NCBI RefSeq assembly: GCF_019623905.1
Contig: NZ_CP069373.1
Coordinates: forward strand, 1-32,096
Length of the DNA: 32,096 nt
DNA from: Neotabrizicola shimadae
Lineage (GTDB): Bacteria > Pseudomonadota > Alphaproteobacteria > Rhodobacterales > Rhodobacteraceae
Direction of reading: 5' to 3'
The notes under the pieces: model-generated
Told to the model about the DNA's origin: nothing
Database searches by the model: none
Seen by the model: only the letters and a program-made list of their open reading frames with translations
Position numbers and translations under genes: made by a program
Shown here: piece after piece, positions 9,891-18,671 of the stretch
How the letters are laid out: the number at the start of each line of letters is the position of its first letter
Numbering within the stretch: position 1 is the stretch's first letter

Positions 9891-12401
9891 GTGGCGGGCA
9901 GGGTAAGACGGCTCTTCCAGCGCTATGCCCTGCGGCACCTGGAACTCACCGCGCCGGGTCCGGTGCTGCGCGATGGCGCGGGGCAGGCAATCGGCCGGGT
10001 CGACCGCATCGTGCTGACGGGCGATCACCTGCGTGTCGAAGGCCATGCCGCGGCGGATGTGGTGATCCTGCATCTCGGCGGGCGCGAGCGCCGGGCGGTG
10101 CCCAGGGCCCGCGCCGGCGGGATGCCCGCCTTCCGCCTTGTGCTGCCCTTCGCGCCCGGCCGGCCCGAACTGGAACTGCGTGCCGGCGACTGGACGGGAC
10201 GCGCCGCCCTGCCGGGCTTTGGCGCCCTGCGCCGCCAGGCGGCGGCTCTGGCGCTCTGGCCCGGCTTTGCCGCCCGGGGGGCGCAGGCCCTGCCCGCAGC
10301 GCTGCGCTGGCTGCGCCATCACGACATGGCCGCGCGCGAGCAGATCAAGCGCCGAATGGGCCTGAACGCGCTGGCCGACGATCTGGAACTGGACCCGGCG
10401 CTGCTGGCCCCGCCGCAAGCCGAGCCGTCTCCCGCGCTGCGGGGGCGCGTTCAGATCGTGATGCCGGTCTACCAGGCCTTCGACGACCTGACCGAGGCGC
10501 TGGACCGGCTGCGGCGCCATTCCGACCTGCCCTGGCACCTGATCCTGGTCGAGGATGCCTCGCCCGATCCGCGCATCCGGCCCTGGCTGGCCGATTGGGT
10601 GGCCCAGGTCCAGGCGGCGGGCGAGGGACGGGCCTGCCTGATCGAGAACCCGGTCAACCTGGGCTTCATCGGCGCGGTGAACCTTGGCCTGGCCCGGGCG
10701 CGGCAGCAGGCGCCGGACTCTCCGGTGGTGCTGCTGAACAGCGATGCCTTCGTGCCCGAGGGCTGGCTGTCACGGCTGGTGGCGCCGATCCTGGCTGACC
10801 CGCTGGTGGCCAGCGTCACGCCGATGTCGAACGATGCCGAACTGGCCTCGGTCCCGGCGATCTGCACCCGCACCGTGCTGGAGCCCGGCGAGGCCGATGC
10901 CATCGACGCTGTTGCGCGCAGTCTGGCCCCCGGGGGAGGTCAGGGCGCGGGCCTGGCCGAGGCGCCGACCGGCGTGGGCTTCTGCATGGCGCTGTCGCCG
11001 CGCTTCCTGGCGCGACTGCCGGGCTTCGACACCGCCTTCGGCCGCGGCTATGGCGAAGAGGTGGACTGGTGCCAGAAGGCGGTGGCGCTTGGCGGGCGGC
11101 ATCTCTACCTGCCCGGCCTCTTCGTCGAACATCGTGGCGGCGCCTCCTTCGGTTCGGCTGCCAAGGCGGAACTCCTGCGCCGCAACGGTGCCGAGATCTC
11201 GCGCCGCTATCCGCAGTTCGACACCGAGGTGCAGGGTTTCCTCGGCACCGATCCGCTGGTCACCGGGCGGCTGGCGCTTGGCCTGGCCTGGGCGGCGGCG
11301 CGCGCCGGGCGGGCGCGCGTGCCGGTGCATCTGGCCCATTCCATGAAGGGCGGCGCCGAGATGGATCTGGTGCGCCGGCTGAAGGCCGAGGTCTCGGTCC
11401 GGGGCGCCGCCGTTGTGCTGCGCGTGGGCGGCACCTTCCGCTGGCAGGTCGAACTCCACAGCGCCGCGGGCGTCACCCGGGCGGGCACCAACGATTCCGA
11501 TCTGGTGCTGCGGCTCCTGTCGCTCCTGCCGCGGCGGCGCATCATCTATGGCTGCGGCGTGGGCGACCCCGATCCGGTCGAGATCCCCGGCCTGCTTCTG
11601 GCCCTGGGCGCGGGGCAGCAGATCGTGGTGCAGGTGCATGACTACCTGCCCATCAGCCCCTCCTATGCGCTGGTGGGCGAGGGCGGGCTCTGGCGCGGCC
11701 TGCCGCGGCCGGGCACGACGGACCGCGCCCACATGCAGCGGCGTCCGGACGGCCGGATGGTGGATCTGGCCGAATGGCAGGCGGAATGGGGCGCGCTGAT
11801 CGCGGCGGCCGCCCGCATCGAGGTCTTCAGCGAGGCCTCGGGCGAGATCATCGCCGGCATCTGGCCCGAGGTGCGCGACCGGCTGGTGCTGCGCCCGCAC
11901 CGGATGCTGGCCGAGGTGCCGCGGCTTGCGCCCCCGCCCGAGGGGGCGCGACCGGTCATCGGCGTCCTGGGCAACATCGGGCCGCACAAGGGCGCGGCGG
12001 TCCTGGCCGAACTGTCGCGGCGCCTGGCGCGCAACCGTGAGGCCGATCTGGTGCTGATCGGCAATCTCGATCCGGCCCACCGGCTGGCGCGGCCCGCCCG
12101 CATCCACGGCAGCTATCGCCTGGCCGAGATCCCGGCCCTGGCCGCGCGCTATGGCATCACCTGCTGGCTCATGCCCGCCGTCTGGCCAGAGACCTTTTCC
12201 TTCGCCACGCACGAGGCGCTGGCGACCGGCCTGCCGGTCTATTGCTTCGATCTGGGCGCCCAGGGCGAGGCGGTGCGCCGTGCGGTGGCCGCGGGGGCGC
12301 CCGGTGCCGCCATTCCCCTGCCGGCCGAACGCGGCGCGGCGGTGACGGCGATCCTGGACCATGTGCTGCACCGCCGCCGGGCGCGGCCGGTTCAGCGCTG
12401 A
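9891..12401 (+). CDS. Fused GT2-GT4 glycosyltransferase
   Basis: An 836-aa bifunctional glycosyltransferase. Residues ~1-180 are a poorly recognised beta-rich N-terminal region. A GT2 domain spans ~186-465: RVQIVMPVYQAF, EDAS (221-224), NSDAF (283-287, DXD-like), YGEEVDW (387-393). A GT4-type domain follows from ~478, with AHSMKGGAEMDL near its start and the EX7E pair E767/E775 in ETFSFATHE. The open frame extends upstream; I chose GTG 9891 because the preceding residues are Arg/Gly-rich and unlike a protein N-terminus. An ATG at 9825 is the alternative and neither has a strong ribosome site. The gene overlaps the convergent permease gene by 10 nt. It could add two successive residues of a repeat unit. 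Confidence 0.8.
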   Translation: MAGRVRRLFQRYALRHLELTAPGPVLRDGAGQAIGRVDRIVLTGDHLRVEGHAAADVVILHLGGRERRAVPRARAGGMPAFRLVLPFAPGRPELELRAGDWTGRAALPGFGALRRQAAALALWPGFAARGAQALPAALRWLRHHDMAAREQIKRRMGLNALADDLELDPALLAPPQAEPSPALRGRVQIVMPVYQAFDDLTEALDRLRRHSDLPWHLILVEDASPDPRIRPWLADWVAQVQAAGEGRACLIENPVNLGFIGAVNLGLARARQQAPDSPVVLLNSDAFVPEGWLSRLVAPILADPLVASVTPMSNDAELASVPAICTRTVLEPGEADAIDAVARSLAPGGGQGAGLAEAPTGVGFCMALSPRFLARLPGFDTAFGRGYGEEVDWCQKAVALGGRHLYLPGLFVEHRGGASFGSAAKAELLRRNGAEISRRYPQFDTEVQGFLGTDPLVTGRLALGLAWAAARAGRARVPVHLAHSMKGGAEMDLVRRLKAEVSVRGAAVVLRVGGTFRWQVELHSAAGVTRAGTNDSDLVLRLLSLLPRRRIIYGCGVGDPDPVEIPGLLLALGAGQQIVVQVHDYLPISPSYALVGEGGLWRGLPRPGTTDRAHMQRRPDGRMVDLAEWQAEWGALIAAAARIEVFSEASGEIIAGIWPEVRDRLVLRPHRMLAEVPRLAPPPEGARPVIGVLGNIGPHKGAAVLAELSRRLARNREADLVLIGNLDPAHRLARPARIHGSYRLAEIPALAARYGITCWLMPAVWPETFSFATHEALATGLPVYCFDLGAQGEAVRRAVAAGAPGAAIPLPAERGAAVTAILDHVLHRRRARPVQR

Positions 12402-13237
12402 AGCAGCAGCCGGTGATAGCGCCAGAGCAGAAAAAGCCCGGCCAGCCCGCAGGCCCCCGCGATGCTCATCACGTAAAGCGGCGAGGCATAGGGCGCATCG
12501 TAGCTGGCATAGATGCCGCGCCGGGTGATGCCGACGATGTGGATCAACGGATTGTACCAGAACCAGTCGCGCACCGGTTCGGGGACGGCATCATAGATGA
12601 ACATGATCCCTGACAGGATGAACATCGGCCGCATCAGGATGGACCAGGCCTGCTGCCACAGCGGAAAGGCGGTCATCAGGAAGCAGTTCAGCACGCCGAC
12701 GCCGAGCGCCAGCGCCCCGGCCAGGGCGAAGGCCAGCCCGAGCGAGGGGAAATCCAGGATCACCCGGGTGTCGAACATCAGGATGATGCCGGTGAAGACG
12801 ATATAGGCGACCATCAGTTCGGTCAGGAAGTTCAGGATGAACCGCGCAAGGATCGCATCCAGATAGGTCACGCTCGGATAGGCCAGCAGCGGCCGGGAAT
12901 AGTTCAGCGCCTGCGCCACCTTGGTATTGACGGTGCTGAACATCATGAAGGGCAGCATCCCCGTCGCATAGAACAGCGGAAAGCTGATGCCGAGCTGCGG
13001 GTTGCGGAACAGCACCGAGAAGATGAAGGACAGGATCGCGATGCCGCCGACCGGTTCCAGGATCGCCCAGGCATAGCCGCCTGGGGTGCGACCGTAGGAG
13101 GAACTCATCTCGCGCAGGATCAGGGCGCCGATGGAGCGGAAACTGGCAAATGGCCTGCGTCGGCCGACCCGGCGCAGGCGCGGCTCCACGGGCGGCGGCA
13201 GGGCGGCGGAAGGCGGGCTGTCGGCGGAAACCATCAT
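12392..13237 (-). CDS. Capsular polysaccharide ABC transporter permease (KpsM/Wzm-like)
   Basis: A 281-aa integral membrane protein of the ABC-2 type with about six hydrophobic segments, for example AILSFIFSVLF, LMVAYIVFTGIILMF, LALGVGVLNCFLM and a C-terminal AGACGLAGLFLLW. The N-terminal amphipathic part (RSIGALILREMSSSYGRTPGGYAWAI, split here as IGALILREMSSSYGR then TPGGYAWAI) is characteristic of KpsM/BexB/CtrC permeases. It would form the inner-membrane channel for lipid-linked polysaccharide with the KpsT-like ATPase at 15175. It is divergent from the KpsE-like gene, whereas kpsM and kpsT are usually adjacent, so this arrangement is rearranged. Confidence 0.88.
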   Translation of the reverse strand: MMVSADSPPSAALPPPVEPRLRRVGRRRPFASFRSIGALILREMSSSYGRTPGGYAWAILEPVGGIAILSFIFSVLFRNPQLGISFPLFYATGMLPFMMFSTVNTKVAQALNYSRPLLAYPSVTYLDAILARFILNFLTELMVAYIVFTGIILMFDTRVILDFPSLGLAFALAGALALGVGVLNCFLMTAFPLWQQAWSILMRPMFILSGIMFIYDAVPEPVRDWFWYNPLIHIVGITRRGIYASYDAPYASPLYVMSIAGACGLAGLFLLWRYHRLLLQR

Positions 13238-13299
13238 TCTGTGGGCAAAACAGCGCGAACTGGGCCGAAATCCCCGAAAGGGGCAGGCCGCGGGGTGAG

Positions 13300-13318
13300 G
13301 CGGGATATACTTTCCCGC
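13300..13318 (+). promoter_or_regulatory. Promoter -10 candidate embedded in an inverted repeat
   Basis: GCGGGA and TCCCGC arms flank a 7-nt centre TATACTT, whose TATACT matches five of six -10 consensus bases. It lies between the divergent permease and KpsE-like genes, 54 nt before the proposed TTG start at 13372. No good -35 was seen at 17-nt spacing, which fits an activator- or repressor-controlled promoter. Confidence 0.4.
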
Positions 13319-13325
13319 GCAGACT

Positions 13326-13345
13326 CTGTAGCAATGTCGCTACAG
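13326..13345 (+). promoter_or_regulatory. 7-bp inverted repeat, operator candidate
   Basis: CTGTAGC and GCTACAG arms with a 6-nt spacer (20 bp in all, two helical turns). This is the architecture of a dimeric regulator site. It lies just downstream of the TATACT element, in the leader of the KpsE-like gene. Confidence 0.4.
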
Positions 13346-13371
13346 GAACGGAACCATCAAGTGAGGCGCGA

Positions 13372-15150
13372 TTGCCTTCCTCCCCGCAGGATCCGGCCGG
13401 TCGCCCGGCTCCGCCTTCGCAAGATGCAGACCCCGCAGAGGCCAGGCCCCGCACCGCGCCCGCCGGGCCGCGGGTCGGCGGGGCAGTCCTGCCCGGCCCG
13501 GGTCAGCGCGGCCCGCGGCCAAGACCCGCGCAGGGCGAGGCCGGAGCCGGGCCTGCAGGCGCCGGTTCTTCTGGTCCGGGTTCTTCTGGTCCTGGCCAGC
13601 CGCGCCCGGGCGGGCGGGCGGCCCTTTCCGCCGTGCCAGATTCCCCTGCCAAGCCATCGCTTGCGGCCGCGCGCCAAAGGGCCGCGGCCGCAGGGATCGT
13701 GCCGGTGAAACCCGCCGAAACCGCGGCAGCCGCCGTGGTGACCAAGCCCGCGTCACCCGCTTCGGCCCCGCCCGGTCAGGTCGTGCCCGCAGCACAGGCG
13801 GCGTCCCAGACGGCAACTCCCACGCCAACCCCGGCAGCGGCCCGGCCTGCCCCTGCGGCTGCGCCAACGGCTGCGCCCGTGGCGGCTCCGGCGGCGGCGG
13901 GTCGGCCAGCCCCGGCCGTCTCCGTCCCGGCCGGGGCTCCGGCGGCACCGGTCGGGCCGGCCAAGGCGGCCCCGCCGGTGCCACCTGCGCCGGCGCCTGC
14001 TGCCACCGCTCCGGCCTTTCCGCCCGCAGCAAGGCCGGCCCGGTTGCATGCGAGGCACTGGCTGCTGGCCGCCAGCTTCCTTGCCATGGTGGTGCTGCCG
14101 CTGGTGGTGGCGGCCTGGTATCTTTATGCCCGTGCCGTGGACGAATATGCCTCCACCGTCGCCTTCTCGGTCCGGCGCGAAGAGCAGGGCTCGGCCCTGG
14201 AAATCTTCGGCGGCCTCTCGGCCCTGTCGGGCACTTCTTCCTCGTCAGACACGGATGTCCTTTACGAATTCCTGCAGAGCCAGAAGCTGGTCGAGGATCT
14301 GAATTCCCAGCTGGACCTGCGCGCCCTGTGGTCCGGGCCGCGCGCGGAAGACCCGGTCTTTGCCTTCGATCCATCGGGCACGATCGAGGATCTGGTGAAG
14401 TACTGGAACCGCATGGTCCAGGTGAACTATGACAGCGCCTCGGGCCTGATCGAGGTGCGGGTGCTGGCCTTCACGCCCGAGGATGCGACCCGTATCGCCC
14501 AGGGCCTGTTCGACCAGAGCGCCGACATGGTGAACGATCTCAGCGCCGTCGCGCGCGAGGATGCGATCAGCTATGCCCGCGACGACCTGACCGCGGCCGA
14601 GGACCGGCTGAGGGCCGCGCGCGAGGCGGTGACGGTGTTCCGCAACAGGAACCAGATCATCGACCCGGCGCTGGACCTGCAGTCCCAGGCGGGCCTTCTG
14701 GGAACGCTCCAGGGCCAGTTGGCCGAGGCACTGATCGAGCTTGATCTCCTGCGCGAGACGGCTGCGGCTTCGGACCCGCGCATCACGCAGCTCGAACGCC
14801 GGGTCGAGGTCATCAAGAACCGGATCGCCGCGGAACGCGACAAGCTTGGCATCGGCGTCACCGAGGCGGGCGACACGGTCTATGCCGATATCGTGGCCGA
14901 ATACGAGCGCCTGACGGTGGACCGGGAATTCGCCGAGAAATCCTATGTCTCGGCCCTGGCCGCCTATGATGCCGCAAAGGCCGAGGCACGGCGCAAGAAC
15001 CGCTATCTTGCCGCCCACGTCCTGCCGACCCATGCCGAAAGCTCACGCTATCCGGAACGCGGCACCATCCTTGCGGTGGTCGGGGTCTTCCTGTTCCTGG
15101 CATGGGCGATCGCCATCCTGGTCGCCTGGTCGATCAAGGACCGCCGCTAG
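13372..15150 (+). CDS. Capsule export inner-membrane protein (KpsE-like)
   Basis: A 592-aa polysaccharide co-polymerase/export protein of the KpsE/CtrB/BexC type, thought to bridge the ABC transporter and the outer-membrane channel. There are two membrane helices, at ~231-253 (HWLLAASFLAMVVLPLVV) and ~565-587 (TILAVVGVFLFLAWAIAIL), enclosing a periplasmic region rich in coiled coil (ARDDLTAAEDRLRAAREAV; ITQLERRVEVIKNRIAAE). The ~225 residues before helix 1 are low-complexity Pro/Ala/Gly with a SSGPG repeat and should be cytoplasmic. No ATG or GTG fits the frame downstream of the divergent gene. TTG 13372 is preceded by GTGAGG at good spacing and is my preferred start, but it is not certain. 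The KpsT-like gene follows after 24 nt. Confidence 0.8.
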   Translation: MPSSPQDPAGRPAPPSQDADPAEARPRTAPAGPRVGGAVLPGPGQRGPRPRPAQGEAGAGPAGAGSSGPGSSGPGQPRPGGRAALSAVPDSPAKPSLAAARQRAAAAGIVPVKPAETAAAAVVTKPASPASAPPGQVVPAAQAASQTATPTPTPAAARPAPAAAPTAAPVAAPAAAGRPAPAVSVPAGAPAAPVGPAKAAPPVPPAPAPAATAPAFPPAARPARLHARHWLLAASFLAMVVLPLVVAAWYLYARAVDEYASTVAFSVRREEQGSALEIFGGLSALSGTSSSSDTDVLYEFLQSQKLVEDLNSQLDLRALWSGPRAEDPVFAFDPSGTIEDLVKYWNRMVQVNYDSASGLIEVRVLAFTPEDATRIAQGLFDQSADMVNDLSAVAREDAISYARDDLTAAEDRLRAAREAVTVFRNRNQIIDPALDLQSQAGLLGTLQGQLAEALIELDLLRETAAASDPRITQLERRVEVIKNRIAAERDKLGIGVTEAGDTVYADIVAEYERLTVDREFAEKSYVSALAAYDAAKAEARRKNRYLAAHVLPTHAESSRYPERGTILAVVGVFLFLAWAIAILVAWSIKDRR

Positions 15151-15174
15151 GGCGCCCGGACCGCGCGGAATGCC

Positions 15175-15831
15175 ATGATACGCTTCGAGAACCTCACCAA
15201 GATCTTCTCCCTGGAAGGGCGCAGGAAGACGGTGGCCGACAACATCTGCGCAACCTTCCCCGCGGGGAAGGCCGTGGCGCTTCTGGGCCGCAACGGCACG
15301 GGCAAGTCCACGCTGCTGCAGATGATCGCCGGCACCATCGAGCCCACCCGGGGCCGCATCGTCTCGACCGGCACGATCTCGTGGCCGGTGGGTTTTGCCG
15401 GGTCGTTCCACCCCGACATGTCGGGGCTGCAGAACACCCGCTTCGTGGCCCGGATCTATGGGGCGGACAGCGACGAGCTGGCCGACTTCGTCGAGGCCTT
15501 CGCCGAACTCGGGCCGCATTTCCACCTGCCGGTACGCACCTATTCCTCTGGGATGCGGTCACGGCTGGCCTTCGGCGTGTCGATGGGCATCCGCTTCGAT
15601 ACCTATCTGGTGGACGAGGTCACGGCCGTGGGCGATGCCGCCTTCCGGGCCCGCAGCGACCAGATCTTCCGCGAGCGGATGCGCGAGTCGGGGGCCGTGA
15701 TGGTCACCCATTCCATGAGCCAGGTGCGCCAGACCTGCGATGCCGCCGCGGTGCTCGAGAACGGGCAGCTCACCTATTACGATGCGGTGGAAGAGGCGAT
15801 CGCTCACCACGAACGCAACATGCGCGGCTGA
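15175..15831 (+). CDS. Capsular polysaccharide ABC transporter ATPase (KpsT/Wzt-like)
   Basis: A 218-aa ATP-binding subunit, the usual size for short KpsT-type proteins without the C-terminal carbohydrate-binding domain of long Wzt. Walker A is GRNGTGKST (38-46), the ABC signature is YSSGM (123-127) and Walker B is TYLVDE (143-148), followed by a switch His in MVTHSMS. The WPVGFAGSFHPDMSG segment is typical of polysaccharide exporters. It powers export with the permease at 12392-13237. It lies 24 nt after the KpsE-like gene with GCGGAA upstream of the ATG, so translation in one operon is likely. Confidence 0.92.
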   Translation: MIRFENLTKIFSLEGRRKTVADNICATFPAGKAVALLGRNGTGKSTLLQMIAGTIEPTRGRIVSTGTISWPVGFAGSFHPDMSGLQNTRFVARIYGADSDELADFVEAFAELGPHFHLPVRTYSSGMRSRLAFGVSMGIRFDTYLVDEVTAVGDAAFRARSDQIFRERMRESGAVMVTHSMSQVRQTCDAAAVLENGQLTYYDAVEEAIAHHERNMRG

Positions 15832-15869
15832 GCGCTTGCGCCTGTCGCTTCTGCATTCGAGGCAAGCGC
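15832..15869 (+). terminator. 8-bp inverted repeat after the export ATPase gene
   Basis: GCGCTTGC and GCAAGCGC arms, starting at the base after the stop codon, with a 22-nt loop and no T-run. A possible weak terminator or mRNA 3' stabiliser between the export operon and the RTX/DUF4214 gene. Confidence 0.3.
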
Positions 15870-15952
15870 CGCTGTTGCGCCACGATTCCTTGCGCCGCCG
15901 TTAATCCCCTCCCGCGATCCTGCCCCGGTCTTTCAGGGGTGGGAGATATCGG

Positions 15953-18646
15953 GTGGGGACGGATCCTTTCCGGCTCGTCGGCACGCTGTCCGACGCCGGT
16001 GCGGCATGGTTTGCCGGCATCGGGACATTGGTCCTGGCGGATACCGCTTTCGGCGGCCGACTCTTCGCGCTGTCGCCGGGGGGCGACCTGCTCTTGTGGA
16101 GCGACCCGGAGACGGGTCTCTACACCGCCGGGCAGGCCGTGGTCACCACCGGCCAGGCCTGGACCGGGACGCCGCTGCTGGCGCAACTGACGCTCGGCGG
16201 GGGCCGGGCGCTTGCCATGCGCGACAGCGACGGCAACACCGTGCTGCGCTGGCTGGACGACCGGGGCGGGATTTCGGGGCCCGATGTGCTGTTGCACGGG
16301 GTGGGGGCGGTCAACCGGATCGGCAGCGCCGCGATGACCGGCGGGGCAGATCTCCTGTACTGGACCGCCCCCGGCACGCCAGGCGTCTCGCTGGCCCTGC
16401 GCTCGGCCGCGGGGGTGGTGACCCCCCTCTCGCGGCTGGCCGTGGATGGCGGCGGCGACGGCAGCGACATCTCGGACATCGCCGTCATCACCCGGGGCGG
16501 CTCGGTCTTCCTGTGCGTCGCCTCGCGCGGGGCCGACAGCGTGACCCTGCTGCAGCTTGACCGCACGAGCGGCGCGATGCTTGCAGCCACCCGCCTGAGC
16601 CCGGCCGAGAACCTGGCCGTGGACCAACCCGCACGGCTGGTCACCCTGCAGTCCGGCGGGCGCGACTATCTGCTGATCGGCGCGGCCGGGACAAGCTCGA
16701 TCACCGTGGCGGAACTGACCGCCGCCGGCCGGCTGGCAGTGACCGACCAGGTGGGCGACGACCTGTTCAGCCGGTTTCAGGGAATGACTGTGCTGAAGGC
16801 CGCAACCATTGGCGACCGATCGTTCATTATCGCCGGCGGGGCCGATGACGGGCTTTCGCTGATGACGCTCTTGCCCGGCGGGCGGCTTCTGCAACTGGGG
16901 GTGATCGCCGACAGTACGGCGATGGCGCTGGACAATCCCTCGGCCCTGACGGTCCGGGCGGCGGCGGGTGGCGGGCTGGATCTTTTCGTGGCCAGCGGCA
17001 GCGAATCCGGGCTGACGCGACTGCATGTCGATACCGGCAGCCTTGCGCCGGTGCTGCGGGCCGCGGCCAGCGGCAGCAAGCTTGCGGGCGATGCGCGCAA
17101 CGACCTGCTGGTCGGGGGCGCGGGGGAGGACAAGCTGGACGGCGGGGCGGGCAACGACATCCTGGTCGATGGCGCCGGCCGCGATACGCTGACCGGGGGC
17201 AGCGGCGCCGATGTCTTCGTGATGACCGCCGACGGCGCGCTGGACCGGATCGCGGGCTTCACGCCGGGCGAGGACCGGCTGGACCTGTCGGCCTATGGCC
17301 GGGTCTACAGCCGCGATGCCTTTTCCTTCCACAGCATCGCCGGCGGGGTGGAGCTGCGCTTCGGCGACGAGCGGCTGCAGCTCTTCTCGACCGATGGCCG
17401 GGGGATCGACCCGGCCAGCCTGGGCGATCGCGACCTGCTGGATCTCTGGCATATTCCGGTGGTGCCGGTCAGCACCTCCGGGGTGCGGATCGAGGGCGGG
17501 GCGGCGGCGGATCTGCTGTTCGGCACCTCGGGCAACGACACGATGACGGGCGGGGCGGGCCGCGACAGCCTGTCGGGCGGGGCGGGTGAGGATCTCGTGC
17601 TGGGGCAGGCGCAGGATGCGGGTTTCGATCCCTTCGCCGCCCAGGTCTACCGGCTGTACCGCGCGACGCTGGACCGCCCTCCCGAAGCGACGGGGCTTCT
17701 GGGGTGGAGCGGGCGGCTTGCGGCAGGCATGACGCTGCAGGAGGCTGCCGCGGGCTTTGTCGCCTCGCGCGAGTTCCAGTTGCGCTATGGCGCGACCACC
17801 GATGCCCAGTTCGTCACGCTCTTGTACAACAACGTGCTGGACCGCGCGCCCGATCCCACCGGCTTTGCCGCCTGGACCAGGGCGATGGCGAACGGCATGA
17901 GCCGCGAGCGCGTGGTGCTGGGATTTTCCGAAAGCCAGGAGTTCCGCAAGACCACAGCGCCCGAGACCCTGGGCGCCAGCCGGGCCGGCCTGCAGGCCGA
18001 CTGGGCGGATGATGTCTACCGGCTGTACCGCGCGACGCTGGACCGCCCTCCCGAGGCGGCGGGACTTCTGCACTGGAGCGGGCAGATGGCCGCCGGCATG
18101 ACCCCGCTCGCGGCCGCCGCGGGCTTTGTCGCCTCGCGCGAGTTCCAGCTGCGCTATGGCGCGACCACCGATGCCCAGTTCGTCACGCTCTTGTACAACA
18201 ACGTGCTGGACCGCGCGCCCGATCCCACCGGCTTTGCCACCTGGACCAGGGCGATAGCGAACGGCATGAGCCGCGAGCGGGTGGTGCTGGGATTTTCCGA
18301 AAGCCAGGAGTTCCGCAAGACCACCGCCGCGGCGCTGACCGACTGGATGCGCGCCTTCCTGCCCGACGACCAGCTTTCCGTCTCGCCAGGGGCCGACCTG
18401 CTGATGGGCGGGATCGGCGCGGACAGCTTCGTGCTGGCCCCCGGCCTGGGTTCGGGCCATCGCGTCGCCGACCTGGAGCCCTGGGACCGGATCGACCTTA
18501 CGGCCTTCGGCTATGCCGATGCCGCAGCGGCACTGGCCCATGTCACGACAACCGCAGCGGGGACGCTGTTCTCGGATCAGGGGGTGAGCGTGACCTTCTG
18601 CGATATTGCCCCATCGTCGATCACCGCCGAGATGCTTCTGATCTAG
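15953..18646 (+). CDS. RTX protein with propeller-like N-terminus and two DUF4214 units
   Basis: An 897-aa protein, probably exported by type I secretion. GTG 15953 follows GGGAGA at good spacing. Residues ~1-375 contain repeated strand-rich motifs (for example FIIAGGADDGLSLMTLLPGG) that look like a beta-propeller. Residues ~380-420 and ~525-550 carry RTX calcium-binding nonapeptides (GGAGNDILVDGAG; GTSGNDTMTGGAG). Two DUF4214 units at ~565-668 and ~688-791 share the YRLYRATLDRPPEA and VLDRAPDPTGF motifs. A further RTX-like C-terminal segment follows and ends in a hydrophobic tail. DUF4214 often occurs in secreted surface-layer or glycan-associated proteins. The gene sits directly behind the export operon and converges on repA. 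Confidence 0.82.
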   Translation: MGTDPFRLVGTLSDAGAAWFAGIGTLVLADTAFGGRLFALSPGGDLLLWSDPETGLYTAGQAVVTTGQAWTGTPLLAQLTLGGGRALAMRDSDGNTVLRWLDDRGGISGPDVLLHGVGAVNRIGSAAMTGGADLLYWTAPGTPGVSLALRSAAGVVTPLSRLAVDGGGDGSDISDIAVITRGGSVFLCVASRGADSVTLLQLDRTSGAMLAATRLSPAENLAVDQPARLVTLQSGGRDYLLIGAAGTSSITVAELTAAGRLAVTDQVGDDLFSRFQGMTVLKAATIGDRSFIIAGGADDGLSLMTLLPGGRLLQLGVIADSTAMALDNPSALTVRAAAGGGLDLFVASGSESGLTRLHVDTGSLAPVLRAAASGSKLAGDARNDLLVGGAGEDKLDGGAGNDILVDGAGRDTLTGGSGADVFVMTADGALDRIAGFTPGEDRLDLSAYGRVYSRDAFSFHSIAGGVELRFGDERLQLFSTDGRGIDPASLGDRDLLDLWHIPVVPVSTSGVRIEGGAAADLLFGTSGNDTMTGGAGRDSLSGGAGEDLVLGQAQDAGFDPFAAQVYRLYRATLDRPPEATGLLGWSGRLAAGMTLQEAAAGFVASREFQLRYGATTDAQFVTLLYNNVLDRAPDPTGFAAWTRAMANGMSRERVVLGFSESQEFRKTTAPETLGASRAGLQADWADDVYRLYRATLDRPPEAAGLLHWSGQMAAGMTPLAAAAGFVASREFQLRYGATTDAQFVTLLYNNVLDRAPDPTGFATWTRAIANGMSRERVVLGFSESQEFRKTTAAALTDWMRAFLPDDQLSVSPGADLLMGGIGADSFVLAPGLGSGHRVADLEPWDRIDLTAFGYADAAAALAHVTTTAAGTLFSDQGVSVTFCDIAPSSITAEMLLI
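17645..18324 (+). repeat. Near-identical 311-bp direct repeat (DUF4214 units)
   Basis: Copies at 17645-17955 and 18014-18324, offset 369 bp (123 codons, in frame). Long stretches are identical at DNA level, including synonymous positions; differences concentrate around codons 20-40 of each unit. This indicates recent duplication or ongoing gene conversion. Confidence 0.85.
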
Positions 18647-18671
18647 CCTCGATCCGGGGCACCACGCCGGA

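Noticed and set aside
12242-12613. Plus-strand frame across the glycosyltransferase/permease junction
   Set aside because: The two flanking genes converge with a 10-nt overlap, and both have strong family support.
15770-18541. 923-codon minus-strand frame over the RTX/DUF4214 gene
   Set aside because: An antisense shadow in high-GC DNA; its internal repeat only reflects the DUF4214 duplication on the other strand.
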